Shown: positions 39,234 to 51,980, numbered from the stretch's first letter. The stretch: 64,000 nt of DNA from Onthophagus taurus (GCF_036711975.1 NC_091968.1:28877001-28941000); one strand, 5' to 3'. Made by a program: numbers and translations. The notes: generated by a model not told the origin, from the sequence alone.

Positions 39234-40353
39234 TCAGTTTTTATAAAGAAAATCGACTCCTTTAGTTGATTTTTCAATCCAATCGTCTAACTTTTTAATC
39301 ATTTCCTCATCTAATTCCGATTTATAACTATCGGATTTTCCTTTCCTAATAAACTTAACTGATTCATTCTTGACGAAATCGGATTTATTAACCGCTCTGT
39401 TTTCTTTCATTTGATCGAAACTCAAATGTTTCGCAAGCTCTTTAATCGCTTCATCGCTGTAAGATTTGTTCATAAACTTTGAAACTTTATTAATAACTCC
39501 GATTAAGTCGGAACTCATCTCTTCGTAAGTGATTATTAAGAGATTTTCGCGATGTTTTTGTTCTAAATAAGGCAAAACTGTTGTGAAATAATCACCGTAA
39601 AGAACTAGAATTAAAATAATTAATTTTTAATCGATTCAAAATAAATGGTTACCTTCTCCTTTTATATAAGCATCAACGAATTGATTTAAACTTCCTTTAA
39701 ATACGGGAAAGATATTCGTTGCGTGATGATAATAAGAAAGCACAACTTGTTTTGGGTTTCTAATTACGTGGATTATCTAAAATTATTTAATTAAGTTTTT
39801 AGAATCGAAGCTTTAAAAGTTTGATTACTTTAGGTGTTTTAATTCCGTTTACGATTTGCTTTGGTAAAAAATTCCATGGTAAATGGCTCTTAATGTATCG
39901 TACTTTTTCATCATCTTCCAATAATTTTATCGGATTAGGAAACGTTTTATGATCGGAATAATCCGATTTAATGTTGTTATCTTCAATAAATTGGCCAACT
40001 GCTAAAGCTACACTTGAATATCTAAAGAAAGAATTTATTTAATTTGATTTATTATTTTTAATCTCACTCTATAAATGGAAATCGAATTTCTAAATGTTTT
40101 TTAGCCCCCTCGTAATCCATGTTATTACAAACCAACCAAACTAATTCTTGACACCATGTTGTACCTTAAAGTTATACTTTAACAAATTTTAATGATTAAT
40201 AATTTAATTTTTACCGCATTTCGAATAAGATGTCACCCAAACATCGTTTTGCCTCACTTCGAAATCTTCAATTTCTTTTCTAACTTGTTTAAATGATTCC
40301 GGAAGTTTAACTCCATCGAAATCTATACAATTTGCGATTACATAATTCGACAT
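39234..40353 (-). CDS. Cytosolic sulfotransferase 1
   Basis: Five exons on the minus strand, 40353-40215, 40164-40068, 40021-39829, 39776-39653 and 39604-39234, give 307 residues. It transfers sulfonate from PAPS to hydroxyl or amine groups of small molecules. The PAPS loop is TSYSKCGTTW (41-50), where the usual YPKSGTTW Pro and Ser are Ser and Cys. The catalytic His lies in IKSHLPW. The 3'-phosphate site is RNPKQVVLSYYHH (usually RDP or RNP). The C-terminal RKG is kept, but GDW is replaced by SDSY, as in its paralogue at 51981. The last three exons total 688 bp, exactly the size of the paralogue's single last exon. Activity is likely but the loop is unusual. Substrate unknown. Confidence 0.88.
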
Positions 40354-40574
40354 TTTTTGATGTATGGTTAATAACTGAGTGTTTAAATATGATAATGCTA
40401 TATATATAACTTGTTTTCGGATTTTCTAATGTTTATTATTTTATAAACCAATTGATAAGATAAAATATGATTTAAAACTTAATTGATTATATTAAGCCAG
40501 CGTTTCTCAACATGTGGGGCACTATCACTACAACTAACACAAGTTCTAGAACTAGAATTATTCGGGTTAAATGC
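40354..40574. other. 5' flank of sulfotransferase 1 with a hairpin-repeat trace
   Basis: Presumed promoter of the minus-strand sulfotransferase, with atatatataac-type AT runs near 40400. From 40525 a partial tagttctag-family arm (gttctagaactagaattatt, cgggtt, gcggctaaat) begins and abuts the hAT fragment. Confidence 0.4.
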
Positions 40575-40931
40575 GGCTAAATCTATTTTCCAGACATGTT
40601 GGCTGCATTGTCATAGCTCTGTCCGCGAGAGTTTTTAATGTTGAGGTTTATTTGTTCTAATCAACTGTCTTTTGTAAACAATCCGCAGTGTGATTTTCTA
40701 GTTTAATGAATCCTATGAATCATTGTGTTATTTGTGTGTGTGATCACAATGGCTTACGTCTGGTGTTGAATCGACGATAATGCTAAAGTATTTGGCTACT
40801 TTAATTTCACCACTGAATGTACTTAACGTTCTATCTCTAATTATTTCAATAAATTCATCACATATGTAATGAGACAAATAACTAACAGAAGCTCTTCCCT
40901 GATTTCCAAATCGACGTAAATGTTTTGCCAA
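40575..40931 (-). pseudogene. hAT transposase fragment (DUF4371/ZMYM-type)
   Basis: The minus strand reads MAKHLRRFGNQGRASVSYLS, then ICDEFIEIIRD and AKYFSIIVDSTPDVSHCD, the catalytic-domain signature of DUF4371 hAT proteins. A second piece further along (about 40640-40580), in another frame, reads IKNSRGQSYDNAANMSGK, the next conserved block. Frameshifts and stops separate the pieces, and both ends are cut by other repeats. Confidence 0.65.
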
Positions 40932-40963
40932 AAAAATCGGCGAAGTTTATTTATTTATTTATG

Positions 40964-42349
40964 TACAGGGTGGTTCAAATTCGATGTCCGAATAGGCTAA
41001 CTCGGAAACTATAAGAGTTAGAAAAAAAGTAGCTTACATGTCATGATCTCGTTTTTCGAGAAATTGCTAATGCCGAAAACCTCATAGCGCTATCGTCTTT
41101 TGTTTTTCCGCTAGAGGCTAAAATTGAAAATATCGTAAAACCAGCAAGCGCAATTATCTTGGTTATTATTATAGCTGGAGTATTATAACTAAGACATTAT
41201 ATGGACACTTTTTTACAGAGAATTTGATGACGTAGTCAAAAAAATTTTTTTGGTTTTAGATTTTGAGATATTATCACAATGTTCGTTTTTTTAAATGGAA
41301 ACAACCACTGATTATTCGCTTATTAAATTCGTTATTTTTTTCTGATTACAAAAATATAGGGTTCGAAAGGTCTATTTCTTATTGTTTTAGAATAAAGCTA
41401 AAAATTTACTTTTCTTTTAGTGTCTTCCAAAAAATTAAATTTACAGTTTCCTGTAAATTACGGTACTATAATTAAAAATGAAAAAAAAAAACATATTTCT
41501 GATATTTGAAACAAATATATTTGTTGAACTATTTAATTTATATATGTAATTATGCAAAAGTTGAAATAGATTGCATTATTTCACATTTTTTATTAATATT
41601 TAATATTATTCTTAAATGACTTAATAAATTATTGATAGATGGCGCCATATGTTTTTTTTTAATTCAAATAAACAGCAACATTTGTATTCAAAAATTTTCT
41701 GAAGTGTCACTTTAAAAATCCTGTTTTTTTAAGATGGATTACGAAAATTACGAAAAGTTTAACATATTAGAATGTTACATATTAGAAAATAAAGTAAATT
41801 TTATATAAATTTTTAGTAGAATAATTTTTAGTTATAATACCGTAATTTACAGGAAACTGTAAATTTAATTTCGTCGACGACACTAGATGGAAATTTTATA
41901 AAAAAAGTTTATTTTTAGCTTTATTCTAAAACAATCAGAAATAGACCTATCTAACCCCATATTTTTGTAATCAGAAAAAAATAAAGAATTTAATAAACGA
42001 ATAATCAGTGGTTGTTTCCATTTAAAAAAATGAAAATTGTCATATCTCAAAATCTAAAACCGAAAAAATTTTTTTGTCTACATCATCAAATTCTCTGTAA
42101 AAAAGTGTCCATATAATGTCTTAGTTATAATACTCCACCTAGAATAATAACGAAGATAATTGCACTTGCTGATTTTACGATATTTTCAATTTTGGCCTCT
42201 AGCGGAAAAACAAAAGACGATAGCGCTATGAGGTTTTCGGCATTAGCAGTTTCTCGAAAAACGAGATCATGACATGGAAGCTACTTTTTTTCTAACTGTT
42301 ATAGTTTCCGAGTTAGCCTATTCGGACATCGAATTTGAACCACCCTGTA
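40964..42349. mobile_element. Palindromic element E7 (TACAGGGTGGTTC ends)
   Basis: A 1,386-bp foldback element with the same ends and interior as E3 (12542-13950) and near-complete inverted halves. The centre carries gatggcgccatatg-like sequence. No transposase. Confidence 0.8.
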
Positions 42350-42574
42350 CATTGGACACAGCACAGGACGAACCCAATAAAAGCTGTGTCACTAAAAAGA
42401 ATACGAACAAAACAAAATAATAAAGACACAAAATAACATCAGTAGTGAACAGTAGTAAAAAAGTAAAATAATGATCTAATGATATAAATCAATAAATGAT
42501 CAAAAATTCAGATTGAAATTAAGGAAACATTCTATAAACAAGTAAAAAATAACAACAATAAGGAATTGCTGATT

Positions 42575-44235
42575 GTAATGTTAACAATGATGATACGGCA
42601 TGCTCCCAACAGCAGCTAAGGTCGATTTTTTAAACGAGATAATGGATTCATAAGCAAATATATCGATGGACAGACGATCGGCTGATCGAGCGGCACGCAG
42701 CAATGGGGAATGTTGATAAGCATTAGTGCGGGTTGTAGGAGTGAAAAAGAGAAAATCATATCTCAGCGTTCTGGGCGGAACATGCAAATTCACTAGAGAC
42801 GTAAGCGAAGTCGAATTATAGATGTTATGAATTAATTTGTAGAATAGCAATACGTCACTACAAAACGTCGCTGAGTCAGTCGCAGAAACTGAAAGGATTG
42901 GCACGCCGAGTCGTAGTCAACATAGGTGATATGAGACTTCCGACATAAAAATCGACTATACTAACTCTTTTGGACTAGTTCCAATCTTTTCACGTACATG
43001 TCATATTTAGGATTCCAGACGACAGAACAATAATTTAGAACGCTGAATACATACGCAAAATAAAGAGTTTTTATGGAATTGATATCAGTGAAATCAGTCG
43101 CTGATCTCATGACAAATCCAAGAATGCGAGAAGCCTTGTTGACCACCGAGTCGACGTGCTCATTAAATAAAAGTTTACTATCAAAGGTCACCCCCAGATC
43201 TTTTATAGACGTGACTCTCTGCAACAATTCCCCACCAATAAAGTAATCAAAACGTATGGGATTAGCTTTCTTTGTAAATGTGATGGTAACACATTTACTA
43301 AAATTTAGGCTAATAAAATTTGTCAGACAATATTGAGCAAGGTCGAGGAGATCGCAGAACAATCCTTAGGGCCAGATACACGGCAAAAAATTTTTAAATC
43401 GTCTGCATACATTAAACAGTTTGAATGTTTAAAACAATGAAAAATATCATTAATGTAAATATTGAAGAGCAAGGGGCCAAGGATGCTTCCCTAAGGGACA
43501 CCGGACGAGACGGCCACCGCCTGTGAGGAGAAACCTCTAATTCTGACACACTGCGTTCTATCAACCACATAGGAAGCGAGCCACTGTTGTATGTTGCTGG
43601 GCAAACCAACTTGTTCTATTTTATTTAATAATAGCAGATGATCAACCTTATCAAATGCTTTGCTAAAATCAGTGTATACGGAATCAACCTGGCAGTTATC
43701 GTCAAAAGAATGCAAAATGTAATTAGTGTATTCAAGAAGATTAGTCTCTACTGAGCGACCAGCAAAAAAACCATGCTGTCGTTGGTCTAAAACATTCTTA
43801 ACAATGTAAAAAATTGGTTTATAAATTAAGCTCTCGAGAACTTTACCGAATATAGGCAGTAAAGAAATGGGCCTGTAATTTTTGACGGAACTTCTACTGC
43901 CAGATTTGAATATAGGCACAACTGTGGCACGCTTTCATATTTGCGGAAAGACGCACTCTCTTAAAGATCTATTGTACAAAATTGTTAAAGGCTCACTAAG
44001 AGATTCACAGCAGTTTTTTATGAGAACAGGAGGTACACCGTCGCCGCCGGGCCCCCCAGTAGAGTTAACCGCTCCCAGAGCTCTCAAGACCTCAGCCTGT
44101 TCAAACTGTAGGGACTGGTCGCAAAAGCGCGAATTTACAGGGAGAAAACCATTGCTGCCACCCGTAACCCGCGATGAGCGAAATACCGAACCGAAATAAT
44201 TGGAGAACAGATCGCAGATGTGCGTTGGCAAGGTA
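42575..44235 (-). pseudogene. Non-LTR retrotransposon (jockey-like) pol fragment
   Basis: Minus-strand frames at 44231-43935, 43919-43491, 43500-43370 (in the same frame after a stop), 43362-42961 and 42904-42581 cover most of a reverse transcriptase: LGAVNSTGGPGGDGVPPVLI, NYRPISLLPIFGKVLE, QHGFFAGRSVETNL, DFSKAFDKVDH, MYADDLKIF, and a C-terminal region. A TGA stands at a Trp position near 43933 and a TAG at the Gln of SGVPxGS near 43490, and there are later frameshifts. The 5' part (ORF1, endonuclease) is missing, as in typical truncated LINE copies. Confidence 0.8.
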
Positions 44236-45288
44236 AACTCAAATAATAACTCTAATAATTTAATCTGATAATTGAAATAATCAAAGTGATCTGAAATAAT
44301 TGATTTTGATTCGCTCTGGATTACACACGAGGTAAGTGAGTTATTTTTTTAGAAATGGTATATCGAAAATAAAAAAAAAATCTTAACTTCTTTGGTTTTA
44401 CAGATGTTGGTGGAATTGATTGAAATCTTGATTCCTCCCTGATTTGAACTGCTCCTTTTTTCCCCTTGGTGGAATGTGCTGGTACCCCCTTGGTGGCTTT
44501 CAGAAAAAACTATTCCGATGTCTTCTTTCCCAGGTTGGTTATCGTACTCTTCTTAATTAATTTTAGCTTCTTTTCTTCTCCCTCAATTGTGAATTTCTTT
44601 GGTTATGTTTTTTCTTCAGAAATTTATCTTCGTAGGATTTCACGAGCGTTTTCAAATAGATGTTTACTCAATGATGATCAGGAAGCGAATCTTAGCGTCC
44701 TCGTTATTCATTTTTCACCCTTTTTTCGGCAAACTCGACAAAAACTTCTCTTTTTTGTCCGTCACCCTCTTTGATATCACAAGAAAAGTGTAAAAAAATT
44801 TGTATTTCTGAGCGCCATCTCTTATTGACATTTGGTTTTTCTTCCAAATTTTCAAAAATTACTTTTTAAATAAACTATATTTATTGAAATCCTTCAATGT
44901 CTGAATACTCCGAATTATTTCATTCCCTTTTGACACAATTTTTCACATTAATTCTTCTTTAATTCCAAAATTTATATTCCGTTTCTTTCAAAATCTTCAC
45001 ATTTTTAATTTTCAACATTTCGGTTTTAAACTGATTAAAATCACTTGAATCTGATGTAATTCATTATAAGCTTTATGTTTTTAGGTATTTCAAGAAGTTT
45101 TTTGGCTGTAATCACCCATAAATTGAATACTTTAGATTTGGAGGTTATGTTTCGTTTTTTTTTGTGGCCTCTTTTTTTAACTAAATACAAGAATATTTCT
45201 TAATCTACGACGGAAATACCATTATTTCCTCTTTATTGTAATTATTTCTTATAACAAAACTATTGTTTATTAATTAATTAATAAAATT
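44236..45288. other. Gene-poor interval
   Basis: AT-rich, with T-rich tracts and a few chance open frames (44464-44793). No repeat family from elsewhere in the window and no protein similarity is recognised. Confidence 0.4.
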
Positions 45289-45465
45289 ATGAGTGGAACC
45301 CAATATTTTTACAAACATTCCTTGCAAATTATTTCTTCAGACCATTCCGATATTTTCAATATTGTTGCTGAATTAAAAATTGTTATTGAAAATTGGGCCC
45401 CAAATACTGAAAGGTTGAGAAACGCTGTATTAAGCATATTAATAAATAATGTTAGAGGTTATTGA
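45289..45465 (+). CDS. Small open frame, 58 residues, unrecognised
   Basis: A complete ATG-to-TGA frame of 58 codons (MSGTQYFYKHSLQ... ending NNVRGY) with an amphipathic, helix-like composition and no transmembrane segment. It lies tail-to-tail with the HAUS6-like gene. Length and lack of homology leave it at chance level. It could also be an isolated exon. Confidence 0.2.
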   Translation: MSGTQYFYKHSLQIISSDHSDIFNIVAELKIVIENWAPNTERLRNAVLSILINNVRGY

Positions 45466-45558
45466 GTATTTGAGTTAGGATCATTTTTAAGTAAACTTAG
45501 ATTAGATACTTAATATTTATATTTAAATAATAATAATATAATTAAAATAAATAGCAAT

Positions 45559-46698
45559 TTAATCATCATTAAAACTTAGTATTCCTAAACTAGAAGAATC
45601 AGAATTAACAACATTAACAGGGACTTCAGGTTCTTGAAGCGTATTCATGTTTTGAAGAACATATTCCAATTCTGTTAAATTTTGATAGTGTTTTTCTAAC
45701 CCAGAAATGAAAGTTTTCTGCATCTTGTTGATTGTTTGTACTTTTGCTATGTTATGTTCCCAATCTTGATTGACCAATCGATGCATTTCCAAAGATTTTT
45801 CTGTTAACAACTTGTTGACATTTCTTAATAAATCGTTTAATTTTATGTTTTCTTGAGAATTAACACATCCTGGTTTATAATCGAACATAAAATCTTTTGA
45901 TAATAATTTTGCGACAATTTCAACTATTTTATTACTATTTTCCATTGCTTTTTTAATACGATTTAACTCCTTTAAAATTGAAGCTTCATCAAAATCATCA
46001 ATTATATCAGATTTAAGTTGTTTTAATTCTTTTTGCTTCAACGATATGTTTTTTTGATTTAGCTTTATTTGTTCTGAAATCCAATTATCTTCTTTTTGAG
46101 ATTCAACAATTTGTTTTTCCATGTTAATTAGTTCTTGAAGATTATTTGCTTCCATTTCTTTAGCCACTTTTGTGATATTCTCAATGTATTTTTCGATCAA
46201 CTTTTTCTTAAACTTATTTGTTCTTTCCAACTTAAGGTCATTATTTCCATTCTTCATTAAATATGTAAAAACGCACAGTTGAGAAAATCTTAACATAAAC
46301 ACCCCAAACTGGTATCGTTTCGGTGAGATTAAATGAGACATCGTAAGAGCAGGAAGATTAAAGTTCTCATATATGTCTTTAAGTTCGTTAAAATACTTCA
46401 ATAAATCAATTCGGAAATTACCTTCGTCCCTTTTTTCATGAACAGGCCATACGGTTATTTTTTGTTTTAAACTTACAGGATCTAAAGTACTTAATAAGAA
46501 GTAGCTAACGTAGATTACGGCGAGAGCATTGTTTTTAACAAACATGTTTTCTTCAAAAACTTCTTGAAATTTCTCCGGCGTAGGGTGATACCTCGTTAAA
46601 AACAGAATGTTTGAATAAATTTTTTTATACAGCTCTGGATGTATTGTTCCCTTTTGTTGGGACGTAATCGTCATATTTTGAAAATGTGTTTGCTTCAT
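45559..46698 (-). CDS. HAUS6/Dgt6-like augmin subunit, intronless
   Basis: A single 379-codon frame. Residues about 20-155 fit the HAUS6 N-terminal domain: YSNILFLTRYHPTP, the hydrophobic VIYVSYFLLSTLDP, WPVHEKRDEGNFR, LPALTMSHLISPKRYQFGVF and LRFSQLCVFTYLM. The remainder is mainly predicted coiled coil (about 165-345) with a short acidic tail. Augmin recruits gamma-tubulin to spindle microtubules for branching nucleation in mitosis. The protein is shorter than the fly (about 650) and human (about 955) proteins as I recall them, and there is no intron. It could be the authentic gene with a short tail or a retrocopy. The start is the first ATG, after an A-rich context. Confidence 0.6.
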   Translation of the reverse strand: MKQTHFQNMTITSQQKGTIHPELYKKIYSNILFLTRYHPTPEKFQEVFEENMFVKNNALAVIYVSYFLLSTLDPVSLKQKITVWPVHEKRDEGNFRIDLLKYFNELKDIYENFNLPALTMSHLISPKRYQFGVFMLRFSQLCVFTYLMKNGNNDLKLERTNKFKKKLIEKYIENITKVAKEMEANNLQELINMEKQIVESQKEDNWISEQIKLNQKNISLKQKELKQLKSDIIDDFDEASILKELNRIKKAMENSNKIVEIVAKLLSKDFMFDYKPGCVNSQENIKLNDLLRNVNKLLTEKSLEMHRLVNQDWEHNIAKVQTINKMQKTFISGLEKHYQNLTELEYVLQNMNTLQEPEVPVNVVNSDSSSLGILSFNDD

Positions 46699-47589
46699 TT
46701 TAAATGATTTAATATAAACTCAATGAAAAGATTGACAATTTTAACTGGAACTTAACCTCCAAATTTTTAAATGAAGTTGTCACTTGACAGCATAGCGCCA
46801 TCTATTGAGTGTAAAACACTTTTTATGAAAAAATTTAATTATTTAAACTAAATTGTTGTTTTCTTTAAACATTATTATTAATTTATAACGCTATTCAAAT
46901 GAGGATGATGAAAATTATAATTAAAAACTTGAGAATTAAAATTTAAAATATTGTATGACCTTGTAGTACTAAAGAGGTTATGTCACGAATATTGTGTTTA
47001 ATAAAGAGAATTTTAAGAAAAAGTTGTTGATAAGGTGAATCACAAAAAAGATGCTCTATATGCTCGGAACATCATGATATACAAACTCATAGAAAATAGC
47101 TTCGTAGAAATGCAACTTTCTAAACAAAAACTTCGTACTAAAAATTGAATGCATGTGGCGCCATCTGTTGGGGATATTTCGGAATTATACAGCTAAGAAC
47201 CGAACCACTAGAATACAGGTTGGATTGGGTTTATATATAAAACCTCCAACCATAGAATAACTGTTTGGAAAGTGTTTGGAGTCACTATGGGACTCCAATT
47301 AACGTTCCGACTAGTTGGGAATTCCTCAGATGCAATTACCTATGGCAATTACACCTGTCAAATAATGCCGCCACATTTGAATATCACACTGCATCATATT
47401 ATGACATGTGAGATTGCATCTGACGAGCTTCCAACCAATTATAATGTTAGCTGCAACAAAGCTATAATGTTAATTATAATCTAATTATTTAATCATACCA
47501 TTATTACTTTATTATATGTACTCTTACCGAAAAATCACTTTAAAATGACGTTTTCATCTGTCATTCTGAACAACTTTTAAAATTTGAAT
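46699..47589. other. Interval upstream of the HAUS6-like gene
   Basis: It would contain that gene's promoter. It holds two gcgccatctnttg-type sequences (46796, 47159), words common in insect repeats, but no defined element. The frame at 47272-47484 shows no recognisable domain. Confidence 0.4.
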
Positions 47590-50500
47590 TTTTTTCTCAA
47601 TATTTTTCCAATCAAACCCAACAATTATTATACATCATTTTAAAGAGAAAGCTTTGAGCTTTAATTTAGAATAAGTCTCTTTCCTTAATTTCAATCAATA
47701 CGGCTTCCAGCTATTTTTAAATTAGCATCTTTTTTTGATATTTTTAGGTTATTTGAAAATGTAAGTTTTATTTCAATATTTTTTTTCTCTATATTTTTTC
47801 AATCCAACCCATCAATTATTATACATCAATTTAAAGAGAAAGCTTTGAGCTTTAATTTAGAATAAGTCTCATTCCTTAATTTCAATAAACACGGCTTCCA
47901 GGAATTTTTAAATTAGCATCTTTTTTGATATTTTTAGGTTATTCGAAAATGTAAGTTTTATTTCAAAATTCCTTTTCTCTATATTTTTCCAATCTAACCC
48001 ATCATATATTATACATCATTTTAAAGAGAAAGCTTTGAGCTTTAATTTGAAACAAGTTTCATTCCTTAATTTCAATAAACACGGCTTCCAGGAATTTTTA
48101 AATTAGCATCTTTTTTAACACTTTTAGGTTATTCGAAAATGTGAGTTTTATTTCAACATTTTTTTTCTTTATATTTTTCCAATCCAACCCAACAATTATT
48201 ATACATCATTTTAAAGAGAAAGCTTTAAGCTTTAACTTAAAATAAGTTTCATTTCTTAATTTCAATAAATACGGTTTCCAGGAATTTTTAAATTAGCATC
48301 CTTTTTGACACTTTTAGGTTATAGGAAAATGTAAGTTTTATTTCAACAATTTTTTTCTCAATATTTTCCAATCCAACCCAACAATTATTATACATCATTT
48401 TAAAGAGAAAGCTTTGAACTTTAATTTAGAATAAGTTTCATTTCTTAATTTCAATAAATACGGCTTCCAGGAATTTTTAAAGTAGCATCTTTTTTGACAC
48501 TTTTAGGTTATACGAAAATGTAAGTTTTATTTCAACATTCTTTTTCTTATTATTTTTCCAATCCAACCCATCAATTATTATACATCATTTTAAAGAGAAA
48601 ACTTTGAGCTTTAATTTAAAATAAGTTTCATTCCTTAATTTCAATAAATACGGCTTCCAGGAATTTTTAAATTAGCATCTTTTTTGACACTTTTAGGTTA
48701 TACGAAAATGTAAGTTTTGTTTCAACAATTTTTTTCTCAATATTTTTCCAATCCAACCCAACAATTATTATACATCACTTTAAAGAGAAAGCTTTGAGCT
48801 TTAATTTAGAATAAGTCTCATTCCTTAATTTCAATAAATACGGCTTCCAGGAATTTTTAAATTAGCATCTTTTTTGACACTTTTAGGTTATACGAAAATG
48901 TAAGTTTTATTTCAACATTCTTTTTCTCATTATTTTTCCAATCCAACCCATCAATTATTATACATCATTTTAAAGAGAAAGCTTTGAGCTTTAATTTAGA
49001 ATAAGTCTCATTCCTTAATTTCAATAAATACGACTTCCAGAAATTTTTAAATTAGCATCTTTTTTGACACTTTTAGGTTGTACGAAAATGTAAGTGTTGT
49101 TTCAACATTTTTTTTCTCAATAATTTTCCAATCCAACCTAACAATTATTATACATCATTTTAAAGAGAAAGCTTTGAGCTTTAATTTGAAATAAGTTTCA
49201 TTCCTTAATTTCAATAAACACGGCTTCCAGGAATTTTTAAATTAGCATCTTTTTTGACACTTTTAGGTTATTCGAAAATGTAAGTTTTATTTCAACATTT
49301 TTTTTCTCAATATTTTTCCAATCCAACCCAACAATTATTATACATCATTTTAAAGAGAAAGCTTTGAGCTTTAATTTAGAATAAGTCTCATTCCTTAATT
49401 TCAATAAATACGGCTTCCAGGAATTTTTAAATTAGCATCTTTTTTGACACTTTTAGGTTATACGAAAATGTAAGTTTTATTTCAACATTCTTTTTCTCAT
49501 TATTTTTCCAATCCAACCCATCAATTATTATACATCATTTTAAAGAGAAAGCTTTGAGCTTTAATTTAGAATAAGTCTCATTCCTTAATTTCAATAAATA
49601 CGGCTTCCAGGAATTTTTAAATTAGCATCTTTTTTGACACTTTTAGGTTATACGAAAATGTAAGTTTTATTTCAATATTCTTTTTCTCATTATTTTTCCA
49701 ATCCAACCCATCAATTATTATACATCATTTTAAAGAGCAAGCTTTGAGCTTTAATTTAGAATAAGTCTCATTCCTTAATTTCAATAAATACAGCTTCCAG
49801 GAATTTTTAAATTAGCATCTTTTTTGATATTTTTAGGTTATTCGAAAATGTAAGTTTTATTTCAACATTCTTTTTCTCATTATTTTTCCAATCCAACCCA
49901 TCAATTATTATACATCATTTTAAAGAGAAAGCTTTGAGCTTTAATTTAAAATAAGTTTCATTTCTTAATTTCAATAAATACGGTTTCCAGGAATTTTTAA
50001 AATAGCATCTTTTTTGACACTTTTAGGTTATACGAAAATGTAAGTTTTGTTTCAACATTTTTTTTCTCTATATTTTTCCAATCCAACCCAACAATTATTA
50101 TACATCATCTTAAAGAGAAATCTTTAAGCTTTAATTTAGAATAAGTTTCATTCCTTAATTTCAATAAATACGGCTTCCAGGAATTTTTAAATTAGCATCT
50201 TTTTTGACACTTTTAGGTTATTCGAAAATGTAAGTTTTATTTCAACATTTTTTTTCTCAATATTTTTCCAATCCAACCCAACAATTATTATACATCATTT
50301 TAAAGAGAAAGCTTTGAGCTTTAATTTAGAATAAGTCTCATTCCTTAATTTCAATAAATACGGCTTCCAGGAATTTTTAAATTAGCATCTTTTTTGACAC
50401 TTTTAGGTTATACGAAAACGTAAGTTTTATTTCAACATTCTTTTTCTCATTATTTTTCCAATCCAACCCATCAATTATTATACATCATTTTAAAGAGAAA

Positions 50501-51559
50501 GCTTTGAGCTTTAATTTAAAATAAGTTTCATTCCTTAATTTCAATAAATACGGCTTCCAGGAATTTTTAAATTAGCATCTTTTTTGATATTTTTAGGTTA
50601 TTCGAAAATGTAAGTTTTGTTTCAACAATTTTTTTCTCAATATTTTTCCAATCCAACCCATCAATTATTATACATCATTTTAAAGAGAAAGCTTTGAGCT
50701 TTAATTTAAAATAAGTTTCATTTCTTAATTTCAATAAATATGGTTTCCAGGAATTTTTAAAGTATCATCTTTTTTGACACTTTTAGGTTATACGAAAATG
50801 TAAGTTTTATTTCAAAATTTTTTTTCTCATTATTTTTCCAATCCAACCCATCAATTATTATACATCATTTTAAAGAGAAAACTTTGAGCTTTAATTTAAA
50901 ATAAGTTTCATTCCTTAATTTCAATAAATACGGCTTCCAGGAATTTTTAAATTAGCATCTTTTTTGACACTTTTAGGTTATACGAAAATGTAAGTTTTGT
51001 TTCAACATTTTTTTTCTCAATATTTTTCCAATCCAACCCAACAATCATTATACATCATTTTAAAGAGAAAGCTTTAAGCTTTATTTTAGAATAAGTCTCA
51101 TTCCTTACTTTCAATAAATACGGTTTCCAGGAATTTTTAAAGTAGCATCTTTTTTAACACTTTTAGGTTGTACGAAAATGTAAGTTTTGTTTCAACATTT
51201 TTTTTCTCAATATTTTTCCAATCCAACCCAACAATTATTACACATCATTTTAAAGAGAAAGCTTTGAGCTTTAATTTAGAATAAGTTTCATTCCTTAATT
51301 TCAATAAACACGGCTTCCAGGAGTTTTTAAATTAGCATGTTTTTTGACACTTTTAGGTTATACGAAAACGTAAGTTTTGTTTCAATAATTTTTTTCTCAA
51401 TATTTTTCCAATCCAACCCATCAATTATTATACATCATTTTAAAGAGAAAGCTTTAAGCTTTATTTTAGAATAAGTCACATTCCTTAATTTCAATAAATA
51501 CGGCTTCCAGGAATTTTTAAATTAGTATCTTTTTTGACACTTTTAGGTTATACAAAAAT
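47590..51559. repeat. 190-bp satellite, array A
   Basis: About 21 head-to-tail units with a strict 190-bp period over most of the array (gaatttttaaattagcatct at 48661, 48851, 49041 with one change, 49231, 49421). Unit landmarks are ttttccaatccaaccca, attattatacatcatttta, aagagaaagctttgagcttt and tcattccttaatttcaataa. Units differ by a few substitutions (caaccc-aacaa versus caaccc-atcaa classes). It ends 421 bp before the sulfotransferase 2 start codon. No coding capacity. Confidence 0.95.
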
Positions 51560-51980
51560 ATTGTTTGATTGTCTTTTAATGTAGTGAATAATAATAGCTA
51601 CTAGAATAATAATCGGTAATTTAAACCCAATGACTGGCAAATAATGACAAGTTTCCAAATCCCATTGCCAAGCCTTATCATTGTGAAGAAGACGAAGAAA
51701 AAAAGTTGTTAAAATGTTATCTTTAGTTGATTGTAAAAATGGAAAAAATAATAAAGTAAGATACAAAATCGATAAAAATGTTTTACATCAATAAATTGAG
51801 GATTAGTATCTAAAATTAAGCTCGAACGTAATAAATTATCGTGTAGAAACAGTTTTATCTCTAATTTATTAGATAATAGCAGATGAAGTACAAGATAGCA
51901 TTTAATCATTAAATTTGTTATATTTGAGTTGATTCGTTAAAATTACTAAATTTCGATTATTAAAGCAATTTTAAAATAAC
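51560..51980. promoter_or_regulatory. Sulfotransferase 2 upstream flank
   Basis: The only unique sequence between satellite array A and the start codon at 51981, so it should contain the promoter. No TATA box or other defined element stands out. Open frames on the minus strand here appear to be chance. Confidence 0.35.

Noticed and set aside
44464-44793. Two overlapping plus-strand frames of 102 and 64 residues
   Set aside because: Phe/Ser-rich translation of T-rich DNA with no domain and no splice support.
47272-47484. 70-residue frame resembling a secreted peptide
   Set aside because: It has no clear signal peptide or cysteine pattern, sits in repeat-rich DNA and has no splice context.
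51548-51909. Two overlapping minus-strand frames upstream of sulfotransferase 2
   Set aside because: Hydrophobic translations of AT-rich DNA, partly in the satellite edge, with no homology or conserved codon pattern.
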